A DNA stretch of 12,335 nucleotides from Anaerolineales bacterium (lineage in GTDB: Bacteria; Chloroflexota; Anaerolineae; Anaerolineales; E44-bin32), in the NCBI GenBank assembly GCA_030608865.1, contig JAUWDI010000008.1:1-12335 (forward strand). Reading direction: 5' to 3'. The notes under the pieces are model-generated. The model was not told where the DNA came from. It did not search any database and saw only the letters and a program-made list of their open reading frames with translations. Shown here in pieces: positions 6,105-12,054 of this stretch (position 1 is the stretch's first letter; the number at the start of each line of letters is the position of its first letter). Made by a program: the position numbers and the translations under genes.

Positions 6105-7529
6105 ATGGACCTATTTGACCACGCGATGAAGGATCGCATAGCTCGCGAAGCCCCGCTCGCAGCACGTATGCGGCCGCGCACATTAGATGAATTCGAGGGT
6201 CAGGCAGAGATTGTCGGGGAAGACTGCCTTCTTCGGCGTGCTATCCAGGCAGATCGTCTTTTCTCTTCTATCCTCCTCTGGGGACCTCCCGGAACCGGAA
6301 AAACCACGCTAGCGATGATCATCGCTAACACCACAGAATCCCATTTTGTCACGATCTCGGCAGTTCTGGCCGGGAAAGCAGATCTCCGACGCATCATTAA
6401 AGCGACAGAGGAGCGGCGCAAACTATACGGCAAGCGAACAATCCTCTTCGTAGACGAGGTCCATCGCTGGAATAAAGCTCAGCAGGATGCGCTTCTACCT
6501 CACGTCGAAAACGGGACCATCACCCTCATCGGTGCGACGACTGAAAACCCGTACTTCACAGTGATCGGAGCCCTGGTTTCGCGCTCACGAATTTTCCAGC
6601 TGCGTCCGCTTGAGGAGGAGAATGTAAACCGGGTTATCCAACGTGCCCTCACCGATCTCGAGCATGGCTACGGCAGCAAACAAATCCAGCTCGACCAGGA
6701 CGCTCTGGATCACTTGATCCGCGTGTCGGGTGGAGACGCACGCAATGCGCTGAATGCACTCGAATTAGCCGTGGTATCTACACCCCCTGATGAGAACGAC
6801 GTGATACACGTCACGCTAGAAGTTGCCCAAGAATCCATCCAGCGCCGTGCGGTCTTATACGACAAAGACGGCGATGCGCATTACGACACCGTCTCGGCTT
6901 TTATCAAATCGGTGCGTGGTTCCGATCCAGACGCTGCGCTCTATTGGTTGGCGAAAATGCTCTACGCCGGCGAGGACCCGCGTTTCATCCTGCGGCGTCT
7001 GTTGATCCTGGCTTCGGAGGACATCGGCCTTGCTGACCCAATGGGTCTCGTCGTCACCTCCGCCGCAGTCCAAGCTTTTGAATTTGTTGGTTTACCTGAG
7101 GGTGTGTACGCTCTTGTGGAGGCAACGCTCTACCTGGCCACTGCCTCAAAATCAAATACCACTAGCGCCTATTTCAAGGCATATAAATACCTGGAGGAAG
7201 AAGGTGTAATCGAAGTCCCACAGCACCTGAAAGATGCCAGCCGCGATGGGAAAGCTCTCGGACACGGAAAGGGATATCGGTATCCACACACGCATCCCGG
7301 GCACCACATCGGGCAGGGTTATTTGCCTGACTCTCTCCTCGGGACTTATTTTTACCACCCCTCCGAACAAGGTTACGAGGCCCAGATCGCTGAACGATTG
7401 GATCGATGGCGCGCGGCTCAGCGGAAGGCATTAGATATTGACGCCACGCTCGAACCATCCGATCTCGCCGATCAAGAGATCGATGCGATCAAGAAAAAAC
7501 ATACGGCACGCAGAAGCAAACCATCCTAA
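6105..7529 (+). CDS. rarA: replication-associated recombination protein A (RarA/MgsA, AAA+ ATPase)
   Basis: This 474-aa clamp-loader-like AAA+ ATPase acts at stalled replication forks and associates with SSB in the studied species. The N-terminus has MRPRTLDEFEGQ. It is followed by Walker A GPPGTGKT (60-67), Walker B ILFVDEVHRWNKAQQDALL (Asp117, Glu118), sensor 1 GATTENPYF (143-151), the SRSRIF segment and the sensor 2 helix GGDARNALNALE (209-220). The C-terminal tetramerisation region carries the family motif GHGKGYRYPH...GYLPDSL. I chose ATG 6105 (MDLFDHAMKD) because the longer in-frame N-terminus back to 5976 is low-complexity and lacks family similarity, and the promoter lies inside it. 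The next gene starts 10 nt downstream. Confidence 0.96.
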   Translation: MDLFDHAMKDRIAREAPLAARMRPRTLDEFEGQAEIVGEDCLLRRAIQADRLFSSILLWGPPGTGKTTLAMIIANTTESHFVTISAVLAGKADLRRIIKATEERRKLYGKRTILFVDEVHRWNKAQQDALLPHVENGTITLIGATTENPYFTVIGALVSRSRIFQLRPLEEENVNRVIQRALTDLEHGYGSKQIQLDQDALDHLIRVSGGDARNALNALELAVVSTPPDENDVIHVTLEVAQESIQRRAVLYDKDGDAHYDTVSAFIKSVRGSDPDAALYWLAKMLYAGEDPRFILRRLLILASEDIGLADPMGLVVTSAAVQAFEFVGLPEGVYALVEATLYLATASKSNTTSAYFKAYKYLEEEGVIEVPQHLKDASRDGKALGHGKGYRYPHTHPGHHIGQGYLPDSLLGTYFYHPSEQGYEAQIAERLDRWRAAQRKALDIDATLEPSDLADQEIDAIKKKHTARRSKPS

Positions 7530-7539
7530 CGGAGAATTA

Positions 7540-8163
7540 ATGACCACCATCTATCTCATCCGTCACGGACACAATGATTTTCTGGGGAAACACAAACTTG
7601 CTGGGCGAATGCCAAACGTCCACTTGAGTTCAGAAGGGTGCCGTCAGGCCGAGGCGCTCAGTCGAATACTCTCTTCGGTCAAGTTCGAGGCGATCTATGC
7701 TAGCCCGCTGGAACGAGCTGTCGAAACCGCTGAGCCATTAGCTCGCGACCATGGTCTCGATATTCTCATCCGCGAAGGTCTACTCGAAATTGGATACGGC
7801 ACCTGGCAGGGGCAGTCGCTCAAAGCTTTACGCCGCCGAAAACTCTGGCCGATCATCCAGAATACTCCGTCGTTAGCAAGGTTCCCGGAGGGCGAGTCTT
7901 TCCCGGAAGCTCAAGCGCGCGTCGTAGCTGAGATCGAAGCGCTTCGTGATATGCATCGCCGCGAGAAGGCGATCATCGCCTGTGTGTTCCACTCAGATCC
8001 AATCAAACTCGCCATCGCTCATTATCTCGGTATGGCGTTGGATCTCTTCCAGCGCATCACGATCTCCCCTGCTTCAATAAGCGTACTAGCGATAAGCAAC
8101 AGCGGCATCCGCGTTATAGGTTTTAACGACACCCGTGCGACGTACGGCACACCGGTGGTTTGA
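7540..8163 (+). CDS. histidine-phosphatase-superfamily protein, MSMEG_4193-type putative phosphomutase
   Basis: This 207-aa cytoplasmic enzyme of the phosphoglycerate mutase/histidine phosphatase fold starts MTTIYLIRHGHND. His9 in the RHG motif is the expected phospho-acceptor. YASPLERAVETAEPLA carries Arg59, LLEIGYGTWQGQS holds the catalytic acid region, and VFHSDPIKLAIAHYLG supplies the second His (151). GGAG with a 5-nt spacer precedes the ATG, 10 nt after rarA, so the two are probably co-transcribed. In Actinobacteria this subgroup forms a conserved trio with the two downstream families. Its presumed mutase function comes from that context and has not been demonstrated. The substrate is unknown. 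Confidence 0.88.
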   Translation: MTTIYLIRHGHNDFLGKHKLAGRMPNVHLSSEGCRQAEALSRILSSVKFEAIYASPLERAVETAEPLARDHGLDILIREGLLEIGYGTWQGQSLKALRRRKLWPIIQNTPSLARFPEGESFPEAQARVVAEIEALRDMHRREKAIIACVFHSDPIKLAIAHYLGMALDLFQRITISPASISVLAISNSGIRVIGFNDTRATYGTPVV

Positions 8164-8169
8164 TATACT
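8161..8169 (+). promoter_or_regulatory. extended -10 promoter ahead of the DUF3090 gene
   Basis: TGATATACT is a TGn-extended -10 whose TGA is also the stop codon of the phosphomutase gene. It would start a transcript near 8176, leaving a leader of about 53 nt before the DUF3090 ATG. There is no recognisable -35. Confidence 0.5.
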
Positions 8170-8228
8170 CAATTCGGCAGTGAGAGGATAAACCAAACGG
8201 TTCAGCAACTTGGTGTAGGATCTTTTAT

Positions 8229-8756
8229 ATGGCAGGCATCCAGTACGAACTCAAACCCGTCGATCGGATCACAACCGGGGCTATTGGTGGTCCCGGGAAA
8301 CGCGTTTTCTATTTGCAGGGGCGCGCCGGGGATCAACTGGTCACACTGCTTATCGAAAAACAGCAGATTCAATCGCTCGCTGTTGGCCTCGATGAATTCC
8401 TGAGTGAGCTGCACAAGCGGCTTCCTGATCTACCCGAATCTTCACGGGATTACGTCGAAGGCGAGATGGCGCTCGAGGAGCCCATCGATCCCGCCTTCCG
8501 CGTGGGTCACATCGGGCTAGGCTATGACGAGGAAGGCGATATGCTCATCCTTGTTGCTCGTGAGATCCAACCTCTCAATGAAGACCCCGAGCAGGCTTCG
8601 GCCACTCGATTCTGGTGCAGCCGCTCGCAATTGCGCCGGATGTGCAGCTGGGGTTTGGATTTATCCGCTCGCGGCAGACCTATATGCGGCAACTGTGGCG
8701 AGCCTATCGACCCGCAAGGTCATTTCTGCCCCAAGAAAAACGGCCATAAACGCTGA
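8229..8756 (+). CDS. DUF3090-family protein with C-terminal zinc ribbon
   Basis: This 175-aa protein belongs to an uncharacterised family. Recognition features are the early GAIGGPGKRVFYLQ segment, LLIEKQQIQSL (about 40-50), TRFWCSRSQLRRM (126-138) and the terminal CGNCGEPIDPQGHFCPKKNG. In the last of these, Cys153, Cys156, His165 and Cys167 can bind zinc. It has no signal or membrane segment. AGGA lies 8 nt before the ATG. The gene sits between the phosphomutase-like and kinase-like genes in the order I recall for the actinobacterial trio, so it is probably a partner or adaptor in the same pathway. The biochemical role is unknown. Confidence 0.88.
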   Translation: MAGIQYELKPVDRITTGAIGGPGKRVFYLQGRAGDQLVTLLIEKQQIQSLAVGLDEFLSELHKRLPDLPESSRDYVEGEMALEEPIDPAFRVGHIGLGYDEEGDMLILVAREIQPLNEDPEQASATRFWCSRSQLRRMCSWGLDLSARGRPICGNCGEPIDPQGHFCPKKNGHKR

Positions 8757-8832
8757 CGTTCGAACTCCATCCGGTCTCGCTATGGCTTTCCAAAACCTCC
8801 TGTACAGATCACGCACATGAATAAACACACAG

Positions 8833-9567
8833 ATGAACATTTTCGAGCCTGATAACCTTGAAGCGATTATCCACCTCCTCAATACCGGTGAAATTAGCGT
8901 AGTGGGTCAGGTAGCCTGGGGATCGAACTTCACCTTTCTCGTCCAGATCGAAGGGGATCATGGCCAAATCCCGGCGATATATAAACCGGCACGCGGCGAA
9001 CAGCCGCTCTGGGATTTTCCCCGTGGCTCTCTCGCCGACAGGGAAGTGGCAGCCTACCTCGTGAGCCAGGGGTTGGGCTGGGAACTCGTCCCGCCGACTG
9101 TGCTGCGCGAGGACGCACCCGCTGGTCCTGGTTCGCTGCAGCTCTACATCGATGTCGATCCCGATCGTCACTACTTCACTTTCAGCCAGGATGAGAAGGT
9201 GCAATTACATCCCACGGCTTTATTCGACATCATCATCAACAACGCCGATCGCAAATCTGGTCATATTCTCCTTGGCGAGGACGATCATCTCTGGTTGATC
9301 GATCACGGCTTATGCTTCCATGATGAAGAGAAACTGCGCACGGTGATCTGGGATTTCGCCGGTGAGCCTATTCCAGATGAGCTGCTCGAGCGCGTGCGTC
9401 TGTTGCGGGATCAGCTGGAGTCAGAAAACGGTGTTTACGACGACCTATCGTGCTTGCTTTCCAGAGCTGAATTTAACAGCTTTCGAGAACGTATCGATCG
9501 AATCCTGCGATCGCCCGTCTTCCCTTCACCCGGCGCAGGCCGCCCCTACCCTTGGCCGTTGGTATAA
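8833..9567 (+). CDS. SCO1664-family protein, PI3/4-kinase-like fold
   Basis: This 244-aa putative kinase is distantly related to phosphatidylinositol kinases and HipA-like enzymes. Features in order: a G-rich start VGQVAWGSNFTFLV; the nucleotide-binding Lys51 in YKPARGEQPLWDFP; REVAAYLVSQGLGW with Glu71; VPPTVLREDAPAGPGSLQLYI; the catalytic loop FDIIINNADRKSGHILL (Asp139); and the metal-binding LIDHGLCFH (Asp157), then LRTVIWDFAGEPI. The catalytic loop reads DRKSGH where PI4KII and HipA relatives end in Asn. An in-frame TGA at 8818-8820 makes ATG 8833 the only start, yet there is no evident Shine-Dalgarno. A 12-codon ORF (8817-8852) overlaps the start in another frame. It lies 76 nt after DUF3090. 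The substrate is unknown. Confidence 0.88.
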   Translation: MNIFEPDNLEAIIHLLNTGEISVVGQVAWGSNFTFLVQIEGDHGQIPAIYKPARGEQPLWDFPRGSLADREVAAYLVSQGLGWELVPPTVLREDAPAGPGSLQLYIDVDPDRHYFTFSQDEKVQLHPTALFDIIINNADRKSGHILLGEDDHLWLIDHGLCFHDEEKLRTVIWDFAGEPIPDELLERVRLLRDQLESENGVYDDLSCLLSRAEFNSFRERIDRILRSPVFPSPGAGRPYPWPLV

Positions 9568-9568
9568 T
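9560..9568 (+). promoter_or_regulatory. extended -10 promoter of hom
   Basis: TGGTATAAT is a perfect TGn-extended TATAAT (hexamer 9563-9568). It contains the TAA stop of the SCO1664-like gene. Transcription would start near 9575, about 25 nt before the hom ATG, leaving room for GGAG at 9586-9589. Confidence 0.65.
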
Positions 9569-9599
9569 CCAACCCAGATTATTCTGGAGCAATTCTCCC

Positions 9600-10625
9600 A
9601 TGGACACACACAGATTCGTTCTCCTTGGTTTCGGGAACGTTGGCCAGGCATTCGCGCGGCTGCTGCTGGTGAAAAGCGATGAACTCCTAACCCAGCTGGA
9701 TTTAAATTATCAAGTCGTTGGGATCATGACGGGTCACCACGGTGCGGCGATTAACCCAAATGGGATAGACCTTGAGCGTGCGCTGGCGATGATAGCAGCG
9801 GACGATTCGCTCGACTCGCTATCCTCTGAACCTACACCCAAAAATGGCTCTGAATTCATTCGGGCCTGCAATGCGGACGTTCTTTTTGAGAACACCCCGG
9901 TCAGCTACCACGACGGTCAACCGGCGATTGAACACATCTCCACCGCGCTCTCCGCCAGCATGCACGCCATAACGGCGAATAAAGGTCCGGTCGTTCACGC
10001 CTTCCGCGAACTTACGAAATTAGCGCAAGCACATCGGCGGAAATTCTTCTTCGAATCTGCGGTCATGGATGGCGCACCAGTGTTCTCACTCTGGCGAGAA
10101 ACGCTCCCTGCAGCAGAACTCCAGTCCTTTCGCGGGGTCCTGAACTCGACGACTAATCTCGTCCTGACCTTAATGGAGCAGGGAAAGACTTTCGAGGACG
10201 CCGTCGCTTACACCCAGTCGATCGGCATCGCCGAGACCGATCCCTCAGGAGACATCGAGGGCTGGGACGCAGCTATCAAGGTTGCGGCGCTCATCACCGT
10301 GCTCATGGGCACAAATCTGAAACCTTCCGCCGTTGAGCGCAAAGGGATTGAGTCCCTCCAAAGTGGAGATATCCGATCTGCATCGGCTGCGGGGAAGCGA
10401 TGGAAGCTCATCTGCAAGGCTGAAAGAACAGATGCAGGGATAGCGACATCTGTACACCCCGAGCTGCTCGACCCCACCGACCCACTCTACAATGTGATGG
10501 GAACATCCTCTGCTGTTACTTTTCACAGTGACACCCTCGGTCCGCTCACGATCACTGAGTCCGATCCAGGACCTCATACAACCGCCTACGGTCTTCTCGC
10601 CGATTACATTAATGCCGTGCGGTAA
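9600..10625 (+). CDS. hom: homoserine dehydrogenase
   Basis: This 341-aa enzyme reduces aspartate semialdehyde to homoserine, the branch to threonine and methionine. The Rossmann start is FVLLGFGNVGQAFARLL (GFGNVG at 10-15). ITANKGPVV holds Lys128, followed by FFESAVMDGAPVFSL. The signature block, beginning VLNSTTNLVLTLMEQGKTFE, continues to ETDPSGDIEGWDAAIKVAAL with the catalytic Asp223 and Lys227. It lacks the C-terminal ACT domain of feedback-regulated forms (about 430 aa), so threonine control through that domain is not expected. ATG 9600 was chosen because GGAG lies 10 nt upstream and the frame extension to 9552 has no family similarity. No thrB, thrC or asd is adjacent. Confidence 0.95.
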   Translation: MDTHRFVLLGFGNVGQAFARLLLVKSDELLTQLDLNYQVVGIMTGHHGAAINPNGIDLERALAMIAADDSLDSLSSEPTPKNGSEFIRACNADVLFENTPVSYHDGQPAIEHISTALSASMHAITANKGPVVHAFRELTKLAQAHRRKFFFESAVMDGAPVFSLWRETLPAAELQSFRGVLNSTTNLVLTLMEQGKTFEDAVAYTQSIGIAETDPSGDIEGWDAAIKVAALITVLMGTNLKPSAVERKGIESLQSGDIRSASAAGKRWKLICKAERTDAGIATSVHPELLDPTDPLYNVMGTSSAVTFHSDTLGPLTITESDPGPHTTAYGLLADYINAVR

Positions 10626-10649
10626 TTCCAGCCTTCGCCTAAATCCATC

Positions 10650-10679
10650 TTGACCAAGGTCAAGAAGATGTTGTAAAAT
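10650..10679 (+). promoter_or_regulatory. promoter of the attenuator and GNAT transcript
   Basis: TTGACC (10650-10655) and TAAAAT (10674-10679) are separated by 18 nt, giving the best -35/-10 pair in the window. It lies 25 nt after the hom stop. A transcript start near 10686 would give a leader of nearly 300 nt before the first GNAT gene. Confidence 0.6.
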
Positions 10680-10713
10680 CCCCCTATCTTATGAAAGGAG
10701 GGCGCACCCTATT

Positions 10714-10815
10714 ATGATGATGCTTATGGAGAAATTTGTAGCGGCGGTTCGAAGCCACACAGATATCGGCTCTGGTTTCGTTTTACCTACGCGGAGTGCG
10801 CCTATCGACAGATAG
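10714..10815 (+). CDS. leader peptide of the attenuator (33 aa)
   Basis: The ORF starts ATGATGATG with AGGAGG ending about 12 nt upstream and ends at TAG 10813-10815. The peptide begins MMMLMEKFVAAV and ends TRSAPIDR. It has no run of one regulatory amino acid such as Trp, His or Thr, so a classical amino-acid-starvation attenuator is unlikely. Codons 27-30 (RSAP) encode the 5' strand of the antiterminator. An even shorter ORF, ATG 10691 (MKGGRTLL), ends with a TGA that overlaps this start as ATGA, so the two might be coupled. I do not recognise the peptide family. Confidence 0.55.
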   Translation: MMMLMEKFVAAVRSHTDIGSGFVLPTRSAPIDR

Positions 10816-10842
10816 ACCCTGACGATTCTGTCCTAATGACAG

Positions 10843-10878
10843 CCGCGGGCGCACTCCAGCGCCCGCGGTTTTTTGTTT
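10843..10878 (+). terminator. strong intrinsic terminator in the GNAT leader
   Basis: A perfect 10-bp GC stem, CCGCGGGCGC (10843-10852) with GCGCCCGCGG (10859-10868), has a 6-nt loop and is followed by TTTTTTG and TTT. It lies between the promoter and the first GNAT gene, not after a full gene, which fits conditional termination. Confidence 0.92.
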
Positions 10879-10955
10879 CACCAGAACGGCTCATTCACGG
10901 GGAGAGCAGTCGATCCAGGTGTGCAAAATAAGAAGAATACGTCGATCGGATAGTT

Positions 10956-10978
10956 GATGCGGATAGCGTGTCTGAGGT
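10956..10978 (+). repeat. 23-bp exact direct repeat, copy 1 (5' leader)
   Basis: The unit starts GATGCGGATAGCGTGTC and ends in GAGGT. This copy lies just before the GNAT start and supplies the GAGGTG Shine-Dalgarno. The identical copy is at 11113-11135, inside the gene. Confidence 0.9.
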
Positions 10979-10983
10979 GTGAA

Positions 10984-12000
10984 ATGAAAGAGAATTTTAA
11001 TCCTGATCTGAAGAACCTGGCCTATGCACCCGCAATACCGGGGTTAGCTTTCCGCGGCTATTCAGGTCCGCGAGAACATGAACGGATCGCTGCTGTCGTC
11101 CAGCGCTGTTTCGATGCGGATAGCGTGTCTGAGGTCATCACTGCCGACGACGTTGCGCGCAGATTCACCCACCTGCAGAACTTCGATCCAACTCAGGATG
11201 TTTTGCTCGCTGAAATCTACGGGGATTTAATCGGCTATGCCCAGATGAACTGGCTCCGGAAGTCAAACGGCGATGTCATCTTTCGACACCATGGTTGCGT
11301 CCTCCCCGAGTGGAGGCGAAAGGGGGTTGGGTCAACTTTGCTGGTTTACACCGAGGACCATTTAAGAGGTCTGTCAAACCACGCTCCGAAAGACGGCTTG
11401 CGCTTTTTCGAAGTTAACCTAGCGGACACCGAGAGCGATAAGCAGGCGCTGATGGAAAAAACAGGTTACCAACCTGTCCGTTATTTTTTTGAGATGGTAC
11501 GTCCTCTTGACGCTGATATCCCTGAAATCGAATTACCCGAGGGTCTCGAGCTCCGTCCTGCTAATCCTGATCAGTATCGGACCATCTACGATGCCGCCGA
11601 TGAAGCTTTTCAAGATCATTGGGGGCACGTCCCGGGGACGGACTCTGAATATCAATGGTGGCTTGAAAGCCCCGAATTTCAACCCGAACGCTGGAAAATC
11701 GCATGGGACAACGAGCAAGTCGCCGGCATGGTTTTGAACTATATCAATGACGAGGAAAATGAACGCTTCAACCGCAAACGATGTCACACAGAAGACATCA
11801 GCGTTCGTCGCCCCTGGCGCCGGCGTGGTCTGGCCCGGTCGTTATTAGCTCAAAGCCTGCAGATGTTCAAAGATGAGGGGATGGAGGAAGCTGCGCTGGG
11901 AGTGGATACCGACAATCTAAGCGGCGCTTTGGGCTTGTATGAAAATCTTGGATTTCATAACATCAAGTTATGGTCAGCCTATCGTAAGCCGATGGTATAA
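10984..12000 (+). CDS. double-GNAT-domain N-acetyltransferase
   Basis: This 338-aa cytoplasmic protein has two GNAT domains that would use acetyl-CoA. Domain one (about 20-175) has the motif A pyrophosphate loop VLPEWRRKGVGSTLL (107-120) and ends near TGYQPVRYFFEMVRPL. Domain two (about 186-338) has DISVRRPWRRRGLARSLLAQ (271-290), then GVDTDNLSGALGLYENLGF. Both loops keep the RRxGxG/A pattern. ATG 10984 was chosen because GAGGTG precedes it by 4 nt. In-frame TTG 10954 and ATG 10957 lack a site. The gene lies downstream of an attenuator, suggesting induction during translation stress. Two-domain GNATs include mycothiol synthase (MshD) and some antibiotic acetyltransferases; the substrate here cannot be told from sequence. 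Confidence 0.9.
   Translation: MKENFNPDLKNLAYAPAIPGLAFRGYSGPREHERIAAVVQRCFDADSVSEVITADDVARRFTHLQNFDPTQDVLLAEIYGDLIGYAQMNWLRKSNGDVIFRHHGCVLPEWRRKGVGSTLLVYTEDHLRGLSNHAPKDGLRFFEVNLADTESDKQALMEKTGYQPVRYFFEMVRPLDADIPEIELPEGLELRPANPDQYRTIYDAADEAFQDHWGHVPGTDSEYQWWLESPEFQPERWKIAWDNEQVAGMVLNYINDEENERFNRKRCHTEDISVRRPWRRRGLARSLLAQSLQMFKDEGMEEAALGVDTDNLSGALGLYENLGFHNIKLWSAYRKPMV
11113..11135 (+). repeat. 23-bp exact direct repeat, copy 2 (within GNAT gene)
   Basis: This copy is identical to 10956-10978 and encodes DADSVSEV in the first GNAT domain. The offset is 157 bp. The 5' copy lies in a different frame relative to the gene, so it does not encode the same peptide as part of the protein. Confidence 0.9.
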
Positions 12001-12054
12001 ACGAAGTGTGAATGTTGAGAGGCACGCACTCGAGACATTTCTATGGAGAAGAAG

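Larger units (their letters stand above)
10686..10878 (+). promoter_or_regulatory. translation-dependent transcription attenuator
   Basis: The leader contains a Shine-Dalgarno, a 33-codon ORF, and three mutually exclusive pairing elements. GGAGTGCGCC (10793-10802, inside the ORF) is perfectly complementary over 10 nt to GGCGCACTCC (10848-10857). The latter covers the inner left arm and loop of the terminator, so this pairing would act as an antiterminator. The 7-nt GGCGCAC at 10701-10707, overlapping the Shine-Dalgarno, is a second possible partner for 10796-10802. A ribosome finishing the leader ORF would cover 10793-10802 and allow termination. One stalled at or before about codon 22 would leave it free and allow read-through into the GNAT genes. 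Small stems CTATC/GATAG (10802-10815) and CTGTC/GACAG (10828-10842) lie between. The mechanism is inferred; the pairings are seen. Confidence 0.7.

Noticed and set aside
7438..7539. Longer start for the phosphomutase-like gene
   Set aside because: It would overlap the rarA 3' end by about 90 nt. GGAG and the MTTIYLIRHG start at 7540 fit the family.
8817..8852. 12-codon ORF overlapping the start of the SCO1664-like gene
   Set aside because: No Shine-Dalgarno and no structural elements around it. Could be a coupling ORF but evidence is too thin for a feature.
10650..10878. T-box or metabolite riboswitch in the GNAT leader
   Set aside because: No T-box sequence or other familiar aptamer core is visible. 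The SD-led ORF covering the antiterminator strand fits translation-dependent attenuation better.
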